From: JAKFDK01 sp036676195
Lineage (GTDB): Bacteria; Bacillota; Sulfobacillia; Symbiobacteriales; ZC4RG38
Assembly: GCA_036676195.1 (NCBI GenBank)
Contig: JAKFDK010000045.1
Coordinates: forward strand, 1 to 22,334
Length of the DNA stretch: 22,334 bases
Direction: 5' to 3'
Below the pieces are notes generated by a model. That model searched no databases and had not been told where the DNA came from. It saw nothing but the letters and a program-made list of their open reading frames with translations. The translations under genes were made by a program, and so were the position numbers. Position 1 is the first letter of the stretch, and the number at the start of each line of letters is the position of its first letter. Shown one piece after another: positions 16,382 through 22,334 of this stretch.

Positions 16382-16404
16382 GAGACGGAGTCTGCCTCCG
16401 TCTC
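16382..16404 (-). terminator. Terminator after the Fe-S carrier gene
   Basis: A perfect 9-bp stem (GAGACGGAG at 16382-16390, complement at 16396-16404) with a 5-base loop lies 25 bp after the stop codon. On the minus strand the stem is followed by TTTGCG, a short T-run. Confidence 0.6.
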
Positions 16405-16428
16405 CCGTCATGCCTGTATCGCCCGGGG

Positions 16429-16857
16429 TCAGTGGTCGCAGCCGCAGCCGCCGCCATGCCCATGCCCGTGCCCGTGCCCGTGGCCGTGCTCGTGGCCGTG
16501 CCCGTGGCCGTGCTCGTGGCCGTGCCCGTGGCCGTGCTCGTGGCCGTGGCCCCCGCAACCGCAGGAGGTACTGGCATTCGGATTATGAATGGCAAAACCG
16601 CCGCCCGCCAGGTTGTCCACATAGTCAATGGAGGCACCCTCCAGGAGTTCGGCCGAGGCCGGATCCAAAACCACCCGCAGGTTGCCCGACTTGATCACAA
16701 AATCGTCGGCCCGGGGGGTCCGCTCCAGGGCCATGCCATACTCAAAACCGTTGGCGCCGCCAGGCCGGACCAGCACCCGCAGGGCCAGTTCCTCGCCCTT
16801 ACCGGCGATAATCTCCTTGAGGCGGGCGGCAGCTTTATCGGTCAAGGTGATATTCAC
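16429..16857 (-). CDS. A-type iron-sulfur cluster carrier (HesB/IscA family) with a His-rich C-terminal tail
   Basis: A 142-residue protein. Residues 1 to about 98 are an IscA/ErpA/HesB domain that carries Fe-S clusters or iron to target enzymes. The C-terminal CxC motif is present (STSCGCGG), but the first canonical cysteine, normally in GGCSG, is replaced: the segment reads PGGANGFEYGMAL. After the CxC comes a tail of about 16 alternating His residues (HG and HE pairs) and a second CGC followed by DH, so two CxC-like motifs bracket a poly-His metal sink that probably binds nickel, zinc or iron. The GTG start at 16857 follows AAGGAGGGGG. It is divergent from nadA, whose product needs a 4Fe-4S cluster, and has its own promoter. 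Confidence 0.9.
   Translation of the reverse strand: MNITLTDKAAARLKEIIAGKGEELALRVLVRPGGANGFEYGMALERTPRADDFVIKSGNLRVVLDPASAELLEGASIDYVDNLAGGGFAIHNPNASTSCGCGGHGHEHGHGHGHEHGHGHGHEHGHGHGHGHGHGGGCGCDH
16486..16551. repeat. 24-bp tandem repeat encoding the Gly-His tail
   Basis: Two full copies and a third of 18 bases of a 24-bp unit built from GTG, CTC, GTG, GCC, GTG, CCC, GTG and GCC triplets start at 16486, 16510 and 16534. The unit is in frame with the Fe-S carrier on the minus strand and can change length without shifting it. Confidence 0.85.
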
Positions 16858-16898
16858 CTTTGACCCCCTCCTTCATATTTCTGACAGCGGCTGCTCCC

Positions 16899-16926
16899 AT
16901 TTTACCATACGAAACCCCTGCGTCAA
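16899..16926 (-). promoter_or_regulatory. Promoter of the Fe-S carrier gene
   Basis: On the minus strand TTGACG (16921-16926) and TAAAAT (16899-16904) are 16 bp apart, about 40 bp upstream of the GTG start. Both hexamers match the sigma-A consensus at five of six positions. Confidence 0.6.
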
Positions 16927-16972
16927 CTTCATCGGTCACAGCGGTGTGCCGGGCAAACTTCATACAATGGAC

Positions 16973-17001
16973 TTACGGTAAACCGTGTAGTGACTTATAA
17001 T
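16973..17001 (+). promoter_or_regulatory. nadA promoter with an overlapping inverted repeat
   Basis: TTACGG (16973-16978) and a perfect TATAAT (16996-17001) are 17 bp apart, 52 bp before the nadA start. The inverted repeat ACGGT-AA-ACCGT (16975-16986) covers the -35 region and could be a repressor site; it does not look like a NiaR box as I remember it. Confidence 0.65.
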
Positions 17002-17053
17002 ATGGTCCGTAGCTAGCCTGCGACGACCGTTGCTATACCTGGAGGGAATAGCA

Positions 17054-18172
17054 TTGACATACCTACCTGCGGATATGTACCAGCATCAGTTGCCGGAGGC
17101 CTATTTTGAGGCCTCTGAGGAAGAACTGGCCCGGCGTATCCAGCAAGCCAAGGCGGAACTTGGTCAGCGCGTGGTGGTGCTGGGGCATCACTACCAGCGC
17201 GACGAGATCATCCGCTGGGCCGACTTCACCGGCGATTCGTACAAGCTGTCCAAGCTGGCCAACTCCCGCCCGGAAGCAGAATTCATTGTGTTTTGCGGTG
17301 TTCACTTCATGGCGGAGACGGCCGATATTCTTTCAGACCCGCCCCGGGCCGTGATTCTGCCCGATCTGAGCGCCGGCTGTTCCATGGCCGACATGGCCGA
17401 GATCCAGCAGGTGGAAGACGCCTGGACCCTGCTCACCGCCCGCTACGGTCCGGAAATCGTGCCGATTACCTACATTAACTCGGCGGCCAGCCTGAAAGCC
17501 TTTGTCGGCCAGCACGGCGGACTGGTCTGCACGTCTTCCAACGCGGCCAGCGCCCTCGCCTGGGCCCTGGAGCGGGGCAAGCGGGTGCTGTTCTTCCCGG
17601 ACCAGCATCTGGGCCGTAATACCGGCGTGAAGCTGGGGATTCCCCTGACCAAAATGGCCAACTACAACCAGTACCGCGGCGAACTGCTCGGCGATGACGC
17701 CGCCCTGGCCGACCCCACCCTGATCCTCTGGCAGGGCCACTGCTCGGTGCACCAGAAGTTCACCCCCGCCCAGGTGGAGCGGGTACGGGCGGAAATGCCC
17801 GGTGTAAAGGTGATTGTGCACCCGGAATGCAGCCACGACGTCGTCCGCCTGGCTGACATCGCCGGCAGCACGGAACTGATCAGCAAGACCATTGCCGAAG
17901 CCCCGGCCGGCAGCCAGTGGGCGGTGGGGACGGAAATCAACCTCGTCAGCCGCCTGGCCCGGCAGTACACTGACAAGACGGTGGTCTCCCTCAGCGGTGC
18001 CAACGTTTGTCCCTGCTCGACCATGTACCGCATCAGCCCGCAGCACCTGTGCTGGGTACTGGAAAACCTGGTGGCCGGTCAGGTAGTCAACCAGGTACGG
18101 GTCGACAACGAGACCCGCCACTGGGCCAAGGTGGCCCTCGACCGCATGCTGAGCGTTCCGGCCAACGTGTAA
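17054..18172 (+). CDS. nadA: Quinolinate synthase
   Basis: A 372-residue enzyme that condenses iminoaspartate with dihydroxyacetone phosphate to make quinolinate for NAD. The three cluster-binding cysteines are visible in VFCGVHFMAE, VHPECSHDVV and GANVCPCSTMYRIS. Other family blocks are LGHHYQRDEI, FTGDSYKLSK, ITYINSAASLKAF, CTSSNA and FPDQHLGRNTG. TTG at 17054 is preferred over the earlier TTG at 17030 because GGAGGG at 17041-17046 is seven bases upstream. Normally nadB and nadC accompany nadA; neither is here, so this is a single-gene unit ending in a strong terminator. The Fe-S carrier gene is divergent from it across about 200 bp. Confidence 0.96.
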   Translation: MTYLPADMYQHQLPEAYFEASEEELARRIQQAKAELGQRVVVLGHHYQRDEIIRWADFTGDSYKLSKLANSRPEAEFIVFCGVHFMAETADILSDPPRAVILPDLSAGCSMADMAEIQQVEDAWTLLTARYGPEIVPITYINSAASLKAFVGQHGGLVCTSSNAASALAWALERGKRVLFFPDQHLGRNTGVKLGIPLTKMANYNQYRGELLGDDAALADPTLILWQGHCSVHQKFTPAQVERVRAEMPGVKVIVHPECSHDVVRLADIAGSTELISKTIAEAPAGSQWAVGTEINLVSRLARQYTDKTVVSLSGANVCPCSTMYRISPQHLCWVLENLVAGQVVNQVRVDNETRHWAKVALDRMLSVPANV

Positions 18173-18192
18173 ACCGCCCCCCGCCAAGCGCT

Positions 18193-18233
18193 GACCCCGC
18201 CCGCTGCCTCTGCCGGCAGCCGGCGGGGTCTTT
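18193..18233 (+). terminator. Rho-independent terminator after nadA
   Basis: A 16-bp GC-rich stem with a single mismatch (18193-18208 with 18215-18230) and a 6-base loop is followed by TTT. Confidence 0.7.
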
Positions 18234-18241
18234 CGGGTTGG

Positions 18242-18835
18242 CTATCGGGTCGGGGCCGCTTCGGTGGCGGGGCCGCTGCCTGCCGCGCCGCCCGGTGTGC
18301 CGGTGGCCGGGGCAGCCGGCTCGCCGCGGCGCTTGCGGACGCCGGCCGGTAGCGGTTCGGCGGTGGTCAGGTTGACCACCAGGCATTCGCCCAGGTCCGC
18401 GTCGGTACCAATCTCTGTGTAGCTCACCCGGGTCACCCTGGAGGCCATCGGGTAGCCGCTGCGCTTGAACCAGGCCCCGAGCCGGCTCAGCCAGGGCGCC
18501 TCGTGCAGCCGCTTGTCGTTGCGCCGCATCTGCACGCCCCCTTCCTCCGGGCCAACGGGGGCCATACACAGGTATGTGGCCTCCGGCAGGGACCGCACCA
18601 GCAGCCTGACCCACTGCGGGTATCCGGCATCCGCCAGCCCCTTGTTGCGGGCAATGCTTTTCAGTTGTTCGTATGCCTGATCGCTCAGGCGCACCGTGCC
18701 CGGTCCCTCAATTTTGATATTGGCCGGGGCGGCGTGCAGGGAATCATTCAGATCATCCGGGGTCAGCGCTTTCACCTTCCCGCCACTGAGGGTCTTTTTC
18801 ATCTCACTGCCCACCACTGCTTCCTGTTCACCCAT
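18242..18835 (-). CDS. Protein of unknown function with a possible ribbon-helix-helix-like segment
   Basis: 197 residues from ATG 18835, which has GGAGGA ten bases upstream (a GTG two codons earlier is also possible). The frame stays open to 19183, but that extension runs antisense through the trpS leader and is rejected. Residues around 50-85 read TVRLSDQAYEQLKSIARNK, then YPQWVRLLVRSLPE, a strand-helix-helix pattern like ribbon-helix-helix DNA-binding proteins; this is tentative. The middle (EEGGVQMRRNDKRLHEAPWL, then FKRSGYPMASRVTRVSYTEI) matches nothing I know. The C-terminus is a low-complexity Ala/Pro/Gly tail, probably disordered. There is no signal peptide or membrane helix. It is convergent with nadA. 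The 215 bp between 18836 and the trpS promoter hold no recognised element. Confidence 0.65.
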   Translation of the reverse strand: MGEQEAVVGSEMKKTLSGGKVKALTPDDLNDSLHAAPANIKIEGPGTVRLSDQAYEQLKSIARNKGLADAGYPQWVRLLVRSLPEATYLCMAPVGPEEGGVQMRRNDKRLHEAPWLSRLGAWFKRSGYPMASRVTRVSYTEIGTDADLGECLVVNLTTAEPLPAGVRKRRGEPAAPATGTPGGAAGSGPATEAAPTR

Positions 18836-19050
18836 GCACACCAATCCTCCGTTTTCGTTTAAGATTACGTCATTCTCCACATATATAGACGGAGGTCTGG
18901 CGAATTGGGTTCGATAGGATCTGATGGAATTTTTTATGCGTACCAGCGCGTGGGGCACCTGCGACCCGGGAATTCCCAGCAGCGGCGAGCAGGCCATGCT
19001 TTGCGGATGGGTCGGCCACGTCACGTTCCCCGCGGCCTGCCTGCATTGTT

Positions 19051-19080
19051 TTGACATCCCCGCTCCCGAAGTAGTAAGAT
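19051..19080 (+). promoter_or_regulatory. trpS leader promoter
   Basis: TTGACA (19051-19056), a perfect -35, and TAAGAT (19075-19080) are 18 bp apart, directly before the T-box leader. Confidence 0.6.
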
Positions 19081-19089
19081 GGCTGTAAT

Positions 19090-19425
19090 CCAGCATCCAT
19101 GAGCAAAAGCAATGAGTGGGAAGAGTAACCGGGTAGAAACGGCACAGCGAGCCGGCGTACGGTGCAAGGTCCGGTCCGTCCACACCCGGTGAATGGCCCC
19201 ACGAGCTGTCCTCCCAACGCCTGACCCCGGTGTCCGCCCCTGCGCGGGGACTGCCGGCGATCAGGTCAGTAGGCGGGACCGGGAACTGCCGCCGTTACAA
19301 GGCAGCAGGTATCGGCAGTCAGAACCCTGCCTGTACCTTGACAAGCGCAGCCGTTACCGGCTGAAGCGGGGTGGCACCGCGGAGCACAACTCCGTCCCTT
19401 TTCAGGGACGGAGTTTTTTCGTCTA
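19090..19425 (+). promoter_or_regulatory. T-box leader, tryptophan-specific (UGG specifier), controlling trpS
   Basis: A complete T-box riboswitch that reads the charging state of tRNA-Trp. The landmarks are in order: AGTA box at 19124-19127, AG-bulge segment AGCGAGCCGG at 19145-19154, distal-loop GGTGCAAG at 19161-19168, specifier GAA-TGG with TGG (Trp) at 19194-19196, the T-box GGGTGGCACCGCG at 19369-19381, and an intrinsic terminator at 19388-19419. Uncharged tRNA-Trp would pair with the T-box bulge and stabilise the antiterminator, allowing read-through into trpS. The specifier agrees with the downstream gene. The 5' boundary is estimated. Confidence 0.93.
19388..19419 (+). terminator. 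T-box attenuator terminator
   Basis: A perfect 12-bp stem (19388-19399 with 19404-19415), loop TTTC, and a run of six T at 19414-19419. It lies directly after the T-box sequence, which forms the alternative antiterminator. Confidence 0.93.
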
Positions 19426-19455
19426 CACCACAGCGATTGGAAGGGATGAGCAGTC

Positions 19456-20442
19456 ATGAAGCGAGTTTTTTCCGGCATCCAGCCCAGCGGCACCCTGACC
19501 CTGGGCAACTATATCGGCGCCATGAAACAGTTCGTAGCCCTGCAGCATGAGGCCGACTGCTGCTTTTGCATCGTCGACCTGCATGCCCTGACCGTACCAC
19601 AAGACCCGGAAGCTCTGCGGCGGCAAACCCTGGACCTGGCGGCCCTGTACCTGGCGGTGGGGCTGGACCCCCACAAGGTGACCCTGTTCGTGCAGTCCCA
19701 CGTGCCCGCCCATGCGGAACTCGGCTTTCTGCTCCAGTGTGTTGCCTACTTCGGTGAACTGTCGCGAATGACCCAGTTCAAGGACAAGTCGGCGGGTAAA
19801 GACACTGTCAGCGTGGGGCTGTTCACTTACCCGGTGCTGATGGCGGCTGATATCCTGCTGTACCAGACCGACCTGGTGCCAGTAGGTGAAGACCAGAAGC
19901 AGCACGTGGAACTGACCCGGGACATCGCCCAGCGCTTTAACGGCCGGTACGGGGACACCTTCACCCTGCCGGACCCCATGATCCCCAAGGTGGGCGCCCG
20001 CATCATGGGTCTGGATGACCCCGGCCGGAAAATGAGCAAGTCCAACCCCAATCCCAGCAGTTATATCGCCCTGCTGGACCCACCCGATCCCATCCGCAAG
20101 AAGCTCCGGCGGGCGGTGACCGATTCGGAGGCCGAGGTCCGCTATGACCCGGAACAGAAGCCGGCCGTGAGCAACCTGATGGATATCTACAGCCAGTTGG
20201 CCGCCATTTCCCTGCAAGAGGTGGCCCAACGCTACACCGGGCAGGGCTATGGCGCCTTCAAGGCCGATCTGGCGGAAGTCATTGTTAACACCCTGGTTCC
20301 CATCCAGGAGCGCTACCAGGAACTGCGCCATTCCGCTGAACTCACCCGCATTTTGGCGCACGGGACCGAAAAGGCCGCCACGGTGGCCAATGCCACCCTG
20401 CGTACGGTTAAGGAGCGGATGGGACTGATCCTCCCCGGCTGA
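19456..20442 (+). CDS. trpS: Tryptophanyl-tRNA synthetase
   Basis: A 328-residue class Ic synthetase, the normal length for bacterial TrpRS. The N-terminus FSGIQPSGTLTLGNYIGAM carries the HIGH-equivalent TLGN, and the KMSKS loop is in GRKMSKSNPN. Tryptophan-pocket and tRNA-binding blocks such as YPVLMAADILLYQTDLVPVG, EDQKQHVELTRDIAQRFN and the DPMIPKVGARIMGLDDP segment are all present. ATG at 19456 follows GGAAGGGATGAG. Expression is controlled by the T-box upstream. The stop codon lies inside the first copy of an 18-bp duplication. Confidence 0.97.
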   Translation: MKRVFSGIQPSGTLTLGNYIGAMKQFVALQHEADCCFCIVDLHALTVPQDPEALRRQTLDLAALYLAVGLDPHKVTLFVQSHVPAHAELGFLLQCVAYFGELSRMTQFKDKSAGKDTVSVGLFTYPVLMAADILLYQTDLVPVGEDQKQHVELTRDIAQRFNGRYGDTFTLPDPMIPKVGARIMGLDDPGRKMSKSNPNPSSYIALLDPPDPIRKKLRRAVTDSEAEVRYDPEQKPAVSNLMDIYSQLAAISLQEVAQRYTGQGYGAFKADLAEVIVNTLVPIQERYQELRHSAELTRILAHGTEKAATVANATLRTVKERMGLILPG

Positions 20443-20470
20443 CGGCATCTACCCGGCTGACGGCATCTAC
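20435..20470. repeat. 18-bp tandem duplication at the trpS stop codon
   Basis: Two exact copies of CCGGCTGACGGCATCTAC (20435-20452, 20453-20470), followed by the start of a third (CCGGC). The first copy contains the trpS stop codon TGA at 20440-20442, so the protein is unaffected. Confidence 0.9.
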
Positions 20471-21066
20471 CCGGCACGCACCTCTGGGCCTGCTCCCCCA
20501 TTCCGTCATCGTCACCCGGGCCCCAGTGGGCCAGAAGCATCTGAAGGGTGGGAAAACTCGCTTTCAGGGTTTGGGTCAGTTGCCCGGGCGTCAGGTTCTG
20601 GGCGGTGTTCAGGCCGCCGGAACGCACGATTCACGCTGGAGACCGCCGGTTGGCAATTTTTTAAAGCTAACGGGGGTCAGTCAGCTTAAACTTCTTACCG
20701 AACGTGCCGCGTTTGGTGGCATGGAGGGCAGAGGCTACGTACCTGGAGCGATCGGAAGTCAAAAACGCCGCGCCGCCCGGGGCAGTATGCCCCGGAACGT
20801 GGCCGTGAACCCACCGAGCCAAGGCGAATTCAGGGCAAATTGCTTATAGAAATTGGCAATGTCAACGGATACCCCCACTGGTATTACCGTGGGTCGCCAA
20901 GCGGTCCAGGTCTGATCTCCGTGTGCATCCCCAGTTGCCCATTGATTCTTCCCTTGCCGATGAGGAGGGCGTGGACCCGCCAGAGGCTCGTCGGCAAGGG
21001 CGGCGTGGTTGAAGTAGGGCAAAGAGATCTGGCAGCACCCTGAACACCTGCCGACACGCCGGTGAA
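20471..21066. other. Non-genic or decayed region before the 21-bp repeats
   Basis: About 600 bp with no intact gene I recognise. On the minus strand a short segment (about 20627 to 20500) reads LTPGQLTQTLKASFPTLQML with G/C-ending codons, and another near 20865-20759 reads VDIANFYKQFALNSPWLGG. These look like leftovers of real genes, but they lack good starts and I cannot assign families. An AT-richer patch at 20655-20700 has an imperfect inverted repeat (AAGCTAAC and GTCAGCTT). Confidence 0.5.
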
Positions 21067-21570
21067 TTGTACCGCACCGGCACACTCCGCGGCGCCTCCG
21101 GCACACTCCGCGGCGCCTCCGGCATACTCCACGGCGCCTCCGGCATACTCCACGGCGCCTCCGGCATACTCCACGGAGCCTCCGGCATACTTCGGGGCGC
21201 CTCCGGCATACTCCGGGGCACCTCCGGCACACTCCGGGGCGCCTCCGGCCTACTCCACGGCGCCTCCGGCATACTCCGGGGCACCTACGGCACACTCCGG
21301 GGCGCCTCCGGCCTACTCCGGGGCACCTCCGGCACACTCCGGGGCGCCTCCGGCATACTCCGGGGCACCTCCGGCACACTCCGGGGCGCCTCCGGCACAC
21401 TCCGGGGCGCCTCCGGCCTACTCCACGGCGGGGGAGCCAGTCATGGCAGGGATTTCCCGATCGTCTTCCCCCCCATCCGCTACGAGCCACCCGACGCCGA
21501 CCGGGTGCGGGTGCAACTGACCCGGCTGAGCGACGGCTACTTCCATGTCAGCACCACCGACTACGGCTAA
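21067..21570 (+). CDS. Possible repeat protein with heptad repeats and a short unique C-terminus
   Basis: A TTG-started frame of 167 codons spans the 21-bp repeats as heptads of the type GTLRGAS/GILHGAS and continues into IRYEPPDADRVRVQLTRLSD, then GYFHVSTTDYG and a stop. After the repeats nearly all codons in this frame end in G or C, like genuine genes in this window, which supports coding of at least that part. However, within the repeats the overlapping frame (21062-21520, PPAYSGA and PPAHSGA heptads) has more synonymous variation, and the minus strand is open too. No clear ribosome binding site is seen. It may be a gene whose 5' part was replaced by repeat expansion. Confidence 0.3.
   Translation: MYRTGTLRGASGTLRGASGILHGASGILHGASGILHGASGILRGASGILRGTSGTLRGASGLLHGASGILRGTYGTLRGASGLLRGTSGTLRGASGILRGTSGTLRGASGTLRGASGLLHGGGASHGRDFPIVFPPIRYEPPDADRVRVQLTRLSDGYFHVSTTDYG
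21081..21430. repeat. 21-bp tandem repeat, 16 full copies plus a partial copy
   Basis: Sixteen contiguous units of consensus C(A/C)(C/T)ACTCC followed by (G/A)(C/G)GGC(G/A)CCTCCGG run from 21081 to 21416, with a seventeenth broken copy to 21430. Variation is confined to about five positions; units 7, 10, 12 and 14 share the GGGGCAC variant in an alternating pattern, indicating block duplication. There are no spacers, so this is not a CRISPR array. Because 21 is a multiple of three, length changes keep any reading frame. Confidence 0.95.
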
Positions 21571-21648
21571 ACCTTCGCCGCTCTTGGCGGGTCCGCAGGC
21601 CCCAGGGATGGTCTGAGTAGAGGGATGTTAACAATTGGTAATTGAATA

Positions 21649-21672
21649 CCTCCTCTGCGTCGGCAGAGGAGG
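21649..21672 (+). promoter_or_regulatory. Hairpin covering a ribosome binding site
   Basis: A perfect 10-bp stem (CCTCCTCTGC at 21649-21658 with GCAGAGGAGG at 21663-21672) and a 4-base loop bury the GGAGG ribosome binding site located seven bases before ATG 21679. A small inverted repeat, CAATT-GGT-AATTG, lies just upstream at 21632-21644. Confidence 0.7.
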
Positions 21673-21678
21673 CAGGAC

Positions 21679-22325
21679 ATGAACCGCTGGCAATGGTTGC
21701 GCAATTTGCCGCAGCAGTTTCACTCCGAACGCGAAGTGGAAACCCGCATCAGGCAGAGCATGTACCGGCGGCCGCGCTGATCGTATTTGAAGCCAAGAAA
21801 CCGGCCAATCCGGAAGACCCCCTCCCCCAGGCTTGCCGTTATGCCCGGCAACTGGGTGCCCACATCCACGCCACCTGCAACGGCCAAGCCCTGAGCGTTT
21901 ACGACACAGCCACCGATCGGCTGCTGTTCAGTTCATCTTCACTACCAGACTTGGAAGACTGCTGGCCTGAGCTGGAGGCCGTGCTGCACCACGAGATCCT
22001 GTTGCACAACTACCCGAGCCGGCGGTTGCCAGACCAGACCGAGGTGCAGGCCGCCGGTTATGAGCGTCGCTACCGGGCACAGGTGGAAGAGCGTTACCAG
22101 CTCCTGCAAGTGCTGGGGCGGCACCAGGGCCTGGACCTCCTGTACGTACCCACCCGCCTGGCCGCAGTCCCGGACCGGCTGGAGAAACTGCAGGCCGACC
22201 CCAAAACCAAAGGCTCTGTTCGCGGAAAAGGGTGCTCCCTCGGTCCGACCGAGATCGATGGCACCTGGCCCTTCGCGGCCCCTTGCCCGGTCAGGATGAC
22301 TCTCACCGACCTGCGCAGCAGTTGA
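21679..22325 (+). pseudogene. Broken HsdR N-terminal-domain (restriction endonuclease-like) gene
   Basis: A proper start with a ribosome binding site at 21679 gives MNRWQWLRNLPQQF, then HSEREVETRIRQSM, the usual beginning of HsdR_N / type I restriction R-like proteins, but this frame stops at 21780. Homology resumes near 21768 in another frame as ALIVFEAKKPANPEDPLPQA, then RYARQLGAHIHATCNGQAL, which includes the ExK half of the PD-(D/E)xK nuclease motif. Roughly 45-60 residues expected between the two parts, including the catalytic Asp, are missing, so a deletion with frameshift is inferred. The second frame ends at 22325, nine bases before the window edge, after a tail with no recognised domain. 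No helicase domain, HsdM or HsdS is visible. Confidence 0.7.
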
Positions 22326-22334
22326 TCAGATTCC

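Noticed and set aside
18900..18930. tRNA-like GGGTTCGATAGGATC
   Set aside because: It does not match the T-arm consensus fully and no acceptor or anticodon arms can be formed around it.
18836..19183. N-terminal extension of the unknown protein at 18242-18835
   Set aside because: It would run antisense through the trpS promoter and T-box, and ATG 18835 has its own GGAGGA.
21081..21430. CRISPR array
   Set aside because: The 21-bp units are contiguous with no unique spacers and no cas genes nearby.
20759..21490. 243-codon minus-strand open frame through the repeats
   Set aside because: It is Arg/Cys-rich in the repeat part with no start site or family; likely open only because the unit length is a multiple of three.

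Overview
The window looks like a chromosomal contig from a high-GC, endospore-forming member of the Bacillota (Firmicutes). It carries a GerA/GerB/GerC germination receptor operon, a tryptophan T-box in front of trpS, a DapL-like aminotransferase, nadA and queG. Third codon positions are mostly G or C. I cannot name the genus from the sequence. The left edge stops exactly inside the 5' end of a 16S rRNA gene, which is typical of an assembly break at a repeated rRNA operon.

Layout. Positions 1-351 hold the 16S rRNA 5' end, its leader and two possible tandem promoters, all reading leftwards. A DapL-like aminotransferase reads right (602-1768). A leftward block follows: a short-chain dehydrogenase-like protein without the catalytic triad, overlapping by 8 bp an ECF sigma factor, then a sulfite-oxidase-like molybdoprotein (4230 down to 2235). 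Next to it lie a 979-residue MalT-type AAA/LuxR regulator (4405-7344), a DedA membrane protein and endonuclease IV (nfo).

The centre (9044-14369) is a leftward germination-receptor region. It contains complete gerA, gerB and gerC, a 58-residue two-helix membrane protein missed by simple length cut-offs, and the collapsed remains of a second receptor operon: gerA N-terminal part, gerB C-terminal part and gerC C-terminal part, each in a different frame. The nfo gene starts 20 bp after this remnant. QueG is transcribed divergently from gerA.

The right third contains a membrane-anchored protein of unknown role, an A-type Fe-S carrier with a long Gly-His tail (divergent from nadA), nadA (a 4Fe-4S enzyme), an unrecognised possible DNA-binding protein, and T-box-controlled trpS. 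From 20443 to the end the region looks accessory and decayed: short duplications, a 16-copy 21-bp tandem repeat open in several frames, and a broken gene for an HsdR-N-like nuclease fragment whose ribosome binding site sits in a perfect hairpin.

I see no CRISPR array, tRNA gene, complete insertion sequence or clear prophage. The most interesting items are the collapsed ger operon feeding into nfo, the His-tailed Fe-S carrier missing one canonical cysteine, the catalytically dead SDR coupled to a sigma factor with no visible anti-sigma factor, and the 21-bp repeat locus.
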